A DNA stretch of 40,024 bases from Meiothermus cerbereus DSM 11376 (lineage in GTDB: Bacteria; Deinococcota; Deinococci; Deinococcales; Thermaceae). A program made the position numbers and the translations under genes. Positions 34,613 through 40,024 of the stretch are shown one piece after another. The stretch is from assembly GCF_000620065.1 (NCBI RefSeq), contig NZ_JHVI01000029.1, positions 1 through 40,024 of the forward strand, read 5' to 3'. Numbering within the stretch: position 1 is the stretch's first letter; each line of letters opens with the position of its first letter. The notes below the pieces were generated by a model. That model was not told where the DNA came from and ran no database searches. It worked only from the letters and a program-made list of their open reading frames with translations.

Positions 34613-35698
34613 ATGAATCCCGACCCTGTTTCCTCCTTCGATGCCTACAGGCGGCGCCACGGTCTGTGGCTGCTGCCACTGGGAGCCTTGGCCTCGAGCC
34701 TCGCCTATGTGCTGTCCATCGTAAACGGAACCCTCAACCCGCTGGACGCGGTGCTCTCGCCGGTGATGTTTGTGGGGTTTTTGCTCATGACCTTGCTGTT
34801 ATGGCGGCGTCGGATCAGTATCGCTACAACCGAACTGATGGTGGTTGTTCTGCTGCTGATCTACAACCTGGGCAACCTGTACTACTTCGGATTGCAGGGC
34901 CATCTCTCCAGGGAGGGGTTTTCTGCCAGCGCTTTGTGGTCCACTATCATCTACCCGCTGGCTTTTTTGCTGCTTAACCGAGAGAAAGCCATTCGGGTAT
35001 CGGTGGCCTACTACCTGCTGAGCGTGTTGGGAGGGCTGGTCTCGCTGCTGCTTTATCCGCCCAGCATGAGCGCCCTCAACTCAATCGCACAGTTCTATCT
35101 GGCCAACCTGGCCTTCCTGGTTTTGCTCAACATCTATGCGCAGCTGCGCGAGACCATGGTGGCTATGGAGCAGTTGGCCCACACCGATCACCTTACCCGG
35201 CTCACCAACCGGCGGGGCCTCGAGCCGCTGCTCAAGCGGGAGCTACAGCGGGCTGAACGCTACGGGCCTTCCATTGCAGTTTTGCTGATCGACCTCGACC
35301 ACTTCAAAAAGGTCAACGACCACTACGGGCATGCCATTGGTGACCAGGTGCTGCGCGAGGTGGCCCTGCGGCTCGACCTTTACCTGCGCCAGGCGGATAC
35401 CGTAGCGCGCTGGGGTGGTGAGGAGTTTTTAATCCTGGCCCCCGCCACCGACTTAGCCCAGGCCGAGCAACTCGCGACCCGGCTCGTCGAAGCGGTTCGG
35501 GACAAGCCAGTTTTGGGCGACATTTCTATTACGCTTTCGATTGGGGTAAGCTGCTACCGAGCCAGGGATAGCCTTGAAAGCCTTGTTCACCGTGCGGACG
35601 AAGCCCTCTACCGGGCCAAAGCGCTGGGGCGGAACCGCCACGAACTGGAGCTGCCTCACTCAGAGACGGCTTCCAGGAATCCAACCCCCAGGCCATAG
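34613..35698 (+). CDS. Membrane-anchored diguanylate cyclase (GGDEF domain)
   Basis: The 361-residue protein has an N-terminal membrane region of about six helices (17-175), a short coiled linker and a C-terminal GGDEF domain (about 190-350). The active-site motif is GGEEF at 268-272, with LIDLDHFKKVND (about 225-236) binding metal, so cyclic di-GMP synthesis is expected. An RxxD inhibitory site (RQAD, 259-262) lies five residues before GGEEF, so product inhibition is likely. The signal sensed by the membrane part is unknown. The ATG at 34613 follows a weak TAAAGC element by 5 nt. It stands alone, with no EAL partner in view. Confidence 0.92.
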   Translation: MNPDPVSSFDAYRRRHGLWLLPLGALASSLAYVLSIVNGTLNPLDAVLSPVMFVGFLLMTLLLWRRRISIATTELMVVVLLLIYNLGNLYYFGLQGHLSREGFSASALWSTIIYPLAFLLLNREKAIRVSVAYYLLSVLGGLVSLLLYPPSMSALNSIAQFYLANLAFLVLLNIYAQLRETMVAMEQLAHTDHLTRLTNRRGLEPLLKRELQRAERYGPSIAVLLIDLDHFKKVNDHYGHAIGDQVLREVALRLDLYLRQADTVARWGGEEFLILAPATDLAQAEQLATRLVEAVRDKPVLGDISITLSIGVSCYRARDSLESLVHRADEALYRAKALGRNRHELELPHSETASRNPTPRP

Positions 35699-35776
35699 CC
35701 GAAGCAGGGCCGGGCAGGCTTTCGAGGGTTCTGGCAGAGGCACAGGGGCGTTTTTTACTTTTGGGCGGTGGGTGCG

Positions 35777-35782
35777 TATCCT
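35777..35782 (+). promoter_or_regulatory. Leaderless -10 element of the small anchored protein gene
   Basis: TATCCT, 9 nt before the ATG at 35792. Confidence 0.35.
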
Positions 35783-35791
35783 TAAGGCATA

Positions 35792-36265
35792 ATGGCCGGT
35801 ATCGCCTTGTTGGAGCTGATGCTGCTGCTGCTGGTGGTGGGGCTGCTGGTCTGGTTTTTGGGCTCTGGCCGCAGCCTGCCCCAGGCGCAAAGCGCCCAGG
35901 CCCAGCGGCTGGAGCTGGCCCTGGCCGAAATCCGGCGGCAGGGCAAGCGGCTGCCTCATTTGCGCGACGCGCTCAATCCGGTGCAGCAGTATGGGCGGAA
36001 CCTGTTCAAACTGCTGCCACAACAGGCCGAACTCGAGCGCTTTCTGCACAAGCCGGGGCTGGAGGGCCCCACCCGAGACCACCTGCTGCGTCGCCACAAC
36101 GACCTCGAGCGCACTTTTGAACGGGGGGTGGTCTACCTCGAGCGCCTGGGGGCCGAGCTGGTGCTGGTTGCGGGCAGCGAGGAACCCCCGGCCCTGGCCG
36201 AGCTTCCGCTGTTCTTAATCGAATTGCGCGAGGTTTTACATCCGGCCAGCCCCAACCGAGGGTAA
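35792..36265 (+). CDS. Small membrane-anchored helical protein of unknown function
   Basis: The 157-residue protein has one N-terminal membrane helix (about 4-24, MAGIALLELMLLLLVV) and then a charged helical domain (RLELALAEIRRQ, LERTFERGVVYLERLG) that probably faces the cytoplasm. A conserved-looking RHNDLERTFERG stretch stands out. No family is recognised. It ends 9 bp before the lipoprotein gene, whose -10 element overlaps this gene's stop codon. Confidence 0.75.
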   Translation: MAGIALLELMLLLLVVGLLVWFLGSGRSLPQAQSAQAQRLELALAEIRRQGKRLPHLRDALNPVQQYGRNLFKLLPQQAELERFLHKPGLEGPTRDHLLRRHNDLERTFERGVVYLERLGAELVLVAGSEEPPALAELPLFLIELREVLHPASPNRG

Positions 36266-36268
36266 ATT
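36263..36268 (+). promoter_or_regulatory. Leaderless -10 element of the lipoprotein gene
   Basis: TAAATT, 6 nt before the ATG at 36275; its TAA is the stop codon of the preceding gene. Confidence 0.45.
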
Positions 36269-36274
36269 GGAGCG

Positions 36275-36955
36275 ATGCGACGAATCGCTGTACCGCTATT
36301 GCTGCTTTTGGTGGCCTGTGCACCACGCGCCACCGAGCCCCAGACCAACACCACCCTTATCCAGGGGTCGGTGGGCTTCTACCCCGCGCAGCCGGGGCTG
36401 GACTGGATCTACCTGCCACCCCGTGCCGCCATCGGCGAACCGCCGGTGCGCCTCTCGGTGATTGGGCCCACCACCTTTGAAGGCCAGCCAGCCATCCGCT
36501 ACCGCTTGAGCGGACGGGGCCTCGAGCGTTCCTACTACCGCCAGGTAGACGCCAGCGGGGTACGCCTGCTGGGCATGGAAGACTTCGACCGACTGCAAGT
36601 AACCCGCTACACGCCCCCCATTCAGGAGTATCCGCCCCAGGCCAGCCTGGTGGTGGGGGCCCGCTGGGGCGGCCAGACCCGCGAGGTCATCGAGCTGCGC
36701 GCGGGCAACAACATCACGCGGGTAGTCGACCGGGTGCTGGACTACACCTACACGGTGCTGGGCAAGTCCAACGTGACGGTGCCGGCGGGCAGCTTCGAGG
36801 TTTTTCGCATCAACTGGGAGGTGCGCGACCCCAGGAACCCCACCTTGCGGGAAAACTTCGAGCTGTGGTTCTTTCCGGGGGTGGGCGAAATCTTCAGCTC
36901 GGTGAATTTTAGTGAACAGGGCGGGCTTTCGCTGATTGACCGCAACTTCAGATGA
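36275..36955 (+). CDS. Probable lipoprotein of unknown function
   Basis: The 226-residue protein has a lipoprotein signal peptide: MRR, a hydrophobic run PLLLLL and the lipobox LVAC with Cys15 as the lipidated residue. The mature part is rich in beta-strand pattern (IRYRLSGRGLERSYYRQVD, YTYTVLGKSNVTVPAGSFEVFRINWEVR, LWFFPGVGEIFSSV). The VPAGSFEVFRI and WFFPGVGEI segments resemble bacterial lipoproteins related to LolA/DUF3108-like folds, an impression only. It is probably anchored in the cell envelope facing outward. Confidence 0.8.
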   Translation: MRRIAVPLLLLLVACAPRATEPQTNTTLIQGSVGFYPAQPGLDWIYLPPRAAIGEPPVRLSVIGPTTFEGQPAIRYRLSGRGLERSYYRQVDASGVRLLGMEDFDRLQVTRYTPPIQEYPPQASLVVGARWGGQTREVIELRAGNNITRVVDRVLDYTYTVLGKSNVTVPAGSFEVFRINWEVRDPRNPTLRENFELWFFPGVGEIFSSVNFSEQGGLSLIDRNFR

Positions 36956-37083
36956 GCCGCAGCAGGCCACCCTCTACGGCCTCTTTGTTCCCTGGGGTAC
37001 TGCAATTGGGCCACAAAGCTTTAAAGTTGAGGGCAACATGTCCATAACATCCCCTTACCGTCCAACCATTCCGGGAGGCTTGC

Positions 37084-38940
37084 GTGATTCTGCAAAAGGT
37101 TAACCAACCGCAAGACCTCAAAAACTTGTCGCAAGAAGAGCTGTTGCAACTGGCCGAAGAGCTGCGCAGCGAGATTATCCGGGTGTGCGCCCAGAACGGC
37201 GGCCACCTGGCCTCCTCGCTGGGGGCGGTGGAGCTGATTGTGGCGCTGCACAAGGTGTTTGACTCGCCCCGCGACCGCCTGCTCTTTGATGTGGGCCACC
37301 AGGCCTACGCCCACAAAATCCTGACCGGGCGCAAAGAGGTTTTCCACACCATCCGCCAGGAAGGGGGCATCTCGGGCTTTACCAAGGTTTCGGAGAGCGA
37401 GCACGACGCCATTACGGTGGGCCATGCCTCCACCTCGCTGGCCAATGCGCTGGGTATGGCCATCGCCCGCGACACCCTGGGCGAAAACTACCACGTGGTG
37501 GGCATCATCGGCGACGGGGCCCTGACCGGCGGGATGGCCCTGGCCGCCCTCAACGTGATTGGGGAGCGCAAACCCCGGCTCTTGATGATTCTGAACGACA
37601 ACGAGATGTCCATCTCGGAAAACGTGGGGGCTCTGAACCGCTACTTCAAGGAGTACCAGACCAAAAAGTGGGTGCAGGACACCCAGAAATGGGGTCGCCA
37701 GGTGCTGGAGGGCATCTCGCCCAGGCTCTTCAACCTGGTAGACCGGGCCAAGGAGGCCGCCAAGCTGATGCTGCACCAGGAAAACCCCTTCTACGCCTGG
37801 GGCATCCGCTACGTGGGGCCGGTGGACGGGCACGACCTGCCGGGCCTGATTCACATTCTGGAGCAGATTAAAGAGCTCGAGGGCCCCACCCTACTGCACA
37901 TCGTGACCCAGAAGGGCAAGGGCTACGGGGTGGCCGAGGAAGACCCCATCTACTGGCATGGGCCGCCCGGCTTCAACCCCCAGAACCCCGAGAAGGTGAG
38001 CAAGGGCTACTCCTGGTCGAGCGCCTTTGGCGATGCCGTAACCGAGCTGGCCCACCAGGAGCCCCGGCTGTTTGTGATTACCCCGGCTATGCGCGAAGGC
38101 TCGGGGCTGGTGAAATACTCCCAGACCCACCCCGAGCGCTATCTGGACACCGGCATCTGCGAGGACGTGGCCGCCACGGTGGCCGCCGGCATGGCCTTGC
38201 GGGGGCTCAGGCCGGTGCTGGCCATCTACTCCACCTTTATGCAGCGGGCCTACGACCAGATTATCCACGACATCGCCATCGAAAACCTGCCGGTGGTGTT
38301 TGCGGTAGACCGGGCCGGGATTGTGGGCGGCGACGGGGCCACCCACAACGGGGTGTTCGACATCGCCTACCTGCGTACCGTGCCCAACGTGCAGATTGCC
38401 GCGCCCAGGGACGCCCTCGAGCTGCGGGCCATGCTTAAAAAGGCCCTGGAACTGGGGGGGCCCATTGCCATCCGCTACGCCCGCGACAACGTGGAGAAAG
38501 CCCCGGAAGGGGCTTGGCCCGAGATCGAGTGGGGCCGCTGGGAGGTGCTGAAGGAGGGCAGCAAAGCCTACATCCTGACCTTTGGCAAAACCCTCAAGTA
38601 CGCCCTCGAGGCCGCTGGCGACAACCCCGAAGTGGGGGTAATCAACGCCCGCTTCATCAAGCCGCTGGACAAAGGGATGCTCGAGCGCCTGGCCCTGGAA
38701 GGCTACAAGCTGGTCACCACCGAAGACCACCAGAAGATGGGGGGCTTTGGCAGCGCGGTGCTGGAAGCCCTGAACGAGATGGGCCTGAAGCCCGATATCC
38801 GCGTGCTGGGCTTGCCGGATGTCTTCTTCGACCACGGCTCCATCCCCCGCATGCACCGCGAGGCCGGCATCGACGCCGAGGCCATCCAGGCCGCCCTGGC
38901 CGAGCTAGGGGTGGGCCAAAAAGCCATCGCTCAAAGCTAA
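37084..38940 (+). CDS. dxs: 1-deoxy-D-xylulose-5-phosphate synthase
   Basis: The 618-residue thiamine diphosphate enzyme condenses pyruvate and glyceraldehyde 3-phosphate in the first step of the non-mevalonate isoprenoid pathway. It shows [34 protein letters not shown], the ThDP motif [15 protein letters not shown] ending in [12 protein letters not shown], then the transketolase pyrimidine domain ([33 protein letters not shown]) and the C-terminal domain. The length is normal. The start is GTG at 37084 with GGGAGG just upstream. Isoprenoid supply links it to the prenyl synthase earlier in the window. Confidence 0.97.
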   Translation: MILQKVNQPQDLKNLSQEELLQLAEELRSEIIRVCAQNGGHLASSLGAVELIVALHKVFDSPRDRLLFDVGHQAYAHKILTGRKEVFHTIRQEGGISGFTKVSESEHDAITVGHASTSLANALGMAIARDTLGENYHVVGIIGDGALTGGMALAALNVIGERKPRLLMILNDNEMSISENVGALNRYFKEYQTKKWVQDTQKWGRQVLEGISPRLFNLVDRAKEAAKLMLHQENPFYAWGIRYVGPVDGHDLPGLIHILEQIKELEGPTLLHIVTQKGKGYGVAEEDPIYWHGPPGFNPQNPEKVSKGYSWSSAFGDAVTELAHQEPRLFVITPAMREGSGLVKYSQTHPERYLDTGICEDVAATVAAGMALRGLRPVLAIYSTFMQRAYDQIIHDIAIENLPVVFAVDRAGIVGGDGATHNGVFDIAYLRTVPNVQIAAPRDALELRAMLKKALELGGPIAIRYARDNVEKAPEGAWPEIEWGRWEVLKEGSKAYILTFGKTLKYALEAAGDNPEVGVINARFIKPLDKGMLERLALEGYKLVTTEDHQKMGGFGSAVLEALNEMGLKPDIRVLGLPDVFFDHGSIPRMHREAGIDAEAIQAALAELGVGQKAIAQS

Positions 38941-38949
38941 ACGCCCCGC

Positions 38950-39573
38950 ATGGAAGTTTTTCCGCTGGCCGCCAATACCTACCTGCTGGACACCCCCCAA
39001 GGCGCACTGCTGGTAGATACCGGCATGCCCCAGGAAAACCAAAAGCTCTTGCGCCACCTAAAGGGCCGAAAGCCCGCCGCCCTGCTGCTCACCCACCACC
39101 ACCTCGACCACGTGGGCGGGGCGCGCATGCTGTGGGAGCGCTACGGTCTGCCCATTTATGCCCACCCGCTCGACATCCCCTACATTAGCGGCGAGCGCCG
39201 CCGCCCCCCGTTCCCGCCCATTCCCTGGCTGGGCGACTGGATTGCCAACAGCCCCCGGCCCCTTCCGCCCGAGGCCCTTATCCCGGTGGAGGAAGGCGCG
39301 CGGGTGCTGGGCTGGCAGGTGGTACACCTGCCCGGCCACACCCCAGGGCAGATTGGCCTGTTGCGCGAGGGGGTTCTGCTGGCTGCCGATGCCCTGCGGG
39401 TGGGCACCAAAGGCCCCTGGGTTCCCCCTGCCGTGGTCAACCACGACACCGCCCAGGCCCGGCGCACGGTAGGGAAAATAGCCCAGCTCGAGGCCGAGCA
39501 CATCTACGTGGGCCACGGCCCCCCCACCACCAAGCGCGCCGTAATGGCCCTGGCCGAAAAACTGGCCCTATAA
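38950..39573 (+). CDS. Metallo-beta-lactamase-fold hydrolase
   Basis: The 207-residue protein is a compact MBL-fold enzyme with a full two-metal site: H49-x-H51-x-D53-H54 in THHHLDHVGG, His130 in PGHTPGQ, Asp147 in AADAL and His189 in VGHGPP. This is the glyoxalase II/RNase Z superfamily of hydrolases, here without extra domains; the substrate is unknown. It starts 9 bp after dxs with no ribosome binding site and may be translated by reinitiation from the dxs message. Confidence 0.88.
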   Translation: MEVFPLAANTYLLDTPQGALLVDTGMPQENQKLLRHLKGRKPAALLLTHHHLDHVGGARMLWERYGLPIYAHPLDIPYISGERRRPPFPPIPWLGDWIANSPRPLPPEALIPVEEGARVLGWQVVHLPGHTPGQIGLLREGVLLAADALRVGTKGPWVPPAVVNHDTAQARRTVGKIAQLEAEHIYVGHGPPTTKRAVMALAEKLAL

Positions 39574-39744
39574 CCCAGGCCCCAAAGCGGGCACGCTGCC
39601 CCGTTACAAAAAGCGTTACATGCTATTTTGTGCCCAAAAATGCTATCGCAACCGTACCCCCTTGCCAAAAAAACACCACACCGGCACCCACCAGAACAGC
39701 ATGGAAGCAATTTCCAAAAATAACCCATTATGTTTTGCGCAAAA

Positions 39745-39753
39745 TGCTATAAT
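39745..39753 (+). promoter_or_regulatory. Extended -10 promoter in the leader
   Basis: TGCTATAAT combines a TGN extension with a perfect TATAAT hexamer, reading toward the CRISPR repeat. No clear -35 is present, as expected for extended -10 promoters. Confidence 0.55.
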
Positions 39754-39810
39754 GCCTATGTCGGCCATTTCGACAGCGGTTCTTGAAAGCCTAGATGTGC
39801 GATGTAAATC

Positions 39811-39850
39811 GCAAACCCACCGCACAAAAAATCTAAAAGTGCGGGTTTGT
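39811..39850 (+). ncRNA. Bulged hairpin within the leader transcript
   Basis: GCAAACC and CGCAC (39811-39825, with a 3-nt CAC bulge) pair with GTGCG and GGTTTGT (39839-39850), giving 12 paired positions around an A-rich loop of 13 nt. It lies about 50 nt downstream of the predicted transcription start from the extended -10. Whether it is a separate small RNA or a leader structure is unknown. Confidence 0.35.
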
Positions 39851-39886
39851 AAGCATCCATCGCAAAAAACGCCACTTTTTACCCAC

Positions 39887-39911
39887 TTATCCACAGGCTG
39901 CCTGTGGATAA
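39887..39911. promoter_or_regulatory. Perfect palindrome of two DnaA boxes
   Basis: TTATCCACA (39887-39895) and TGTGGATAA (39903-39911) are both exact DnaA boxes and lie within 12-nt perfect arms (ending GGC and starting GCC) around a single T. The arrangement repeats the inverted pair at the dnaA promoter, but with almost no spacer, and lies about 23.6 kb from oriC. Confidence 0.7.
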
Positions 39912-39977
39912 CTCGGTTTTCTCATAAATACCCCCTAATAAGAGCCCTTTACAGGACGGCGATTAACGGGGTATGCT

Positions 39978-40024
39978 GTCGCAAACAAAAAGCCCCGTAA
40001 GGGGATTGCAACTGCGATCCAAGA
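39978..40024 (+). CRISPR. First repeat of a CRISPR array running off the window
   Basis: Bases 39978-40012 (35 nt) begin GTCGCAAAC and end GGGGATTGCAAC. The core CCCC-GTAA-GGGG can form a small hairpin, the ends GTCGCAA and TTGCAAC are near-complementary, and the last eight bases ATTGCAAC have the form of a crRNA 5' handle. Thermus repeats remembered from type I and III systems share the GCCCCGTAAGGGGATTGCAAC-like 3' half. Bases 40013-40024 would be the first spacer. Only one repeat is visible, so the array itself is inferred. Confidence 0.75.

Larger units (their letters stand above)
39574..39977 (+). promoter_or_regulatory. AT-rich non-coding region, probable CRISPR leader
   Basis: Four hundred bases of lower G+C content than the flanks, with open frames lacking any recognisable protein pattern, run up to the CRISPR-type repeat. 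They contain three copies of ATGCTAT, a consensus extended -10, a bulged hairpin, a DnaA-box palindrome and, abutting the repeat, an inverted pair ATACCCC (39928-39934) and GGGGTAT (39968-39974). Leaders lie upstream of the first repeat and are AT-rich, which fits. The exact leader boundary is unknown. Confidence 0.55.

Noticed and set aside
39620-40000. 126-codon open frame in the final region
   Set aside because: It reads through the DnaA palindrome and the CRISPR repeat, has no protein-like pattern and no start signal.

Overview
The window looks like chromosomal DNA from a thermophile of the Deinococcota, most likely Thermaceae and closer to Meiothermus or its relatives than to Thermus itself. 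This rests on the high but not extreme G+C content, the close match of DnaN, RsmG and DnaA to remembered Thermus proteins, an origin packed with TTATCCACA boxes, and many genes whose start codon sits 5-9 nt after a TANNNT -10 element with no ribosome binding site. The genus is an inference from memory, not a database result. The centre of the window is the chromosomal origin.

Left arm (1-15.9 kb, almost all on the minus strand, so transcribed away from the origin): a 1.2-kb insertion sequence has split a type I phosphodiesterase gene at the end of a four-gene ABC importer operon (binding protein, two permeases, ATPase). Next come pspA with a good promoter and terminator, a divergent geranylgeranyl-type diphosphate synthase, a 46-codon remnant of an AAA ATPase gene, an azlC-azlD-eamA exporter operon, a secreted alpha/beta hydrolase, pyk, eno, dnaN and an enoyl-CoA hydratase-family gene lying between dnaN and the origin.

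Origin core (16.0-22.1 kb): oriC has 14 exact or one-mismatch DnaA boxes in two oppositely oriented blocks. Next to the outermost box is a run of six TAG/TAA trinucleotides that fits a DnaA-trio unwinding element. dnaA (TTG start) has an inverted pair of DnaA boxes at its promoter. On the other side, mnmG, rsmG, soj (parA) and spo0J (parB) run on the plus strand. Two copies of the same variant parS-like 16-mer lie in opposite orientation before and inside rsmG, with a third, different near-match further on.

Right arm (22.1-39.6 kb): comEC and comEA for DNA uptake, an unknown proline-rich membrane protein, a glycerophosphodiester phosphodiesterase, a small Cse60-like protein, a threonine aldolase and a CMD-family protein sharing a 19-bp divergent promoter, an AidB-like acyl-CoA dehydrogenase, a molybdopterin oxidoreductase, two tandem small membrane paralogues, an adrenodoxin-type ferredoxin-NADP reductase, a degenerate coding remnant, a membrane diguanylate cyclase, a small anchored protein, a lipoprotein, dxs and a metallo-beta-lactamase-fold hydrolase. 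dxs and the prenyl synthase both serve isoprenoid (probably carotenoid or quinone) synthesis.

The last 450 bp carry no credible gene and look like a CRISPR leader. They contain an extended -10 promoter, a bulged hairpin and a perfect palindrome of two DnaA boxes, and they end in one CRISPR-type repeat and the first bases of a spacer at the window edge.
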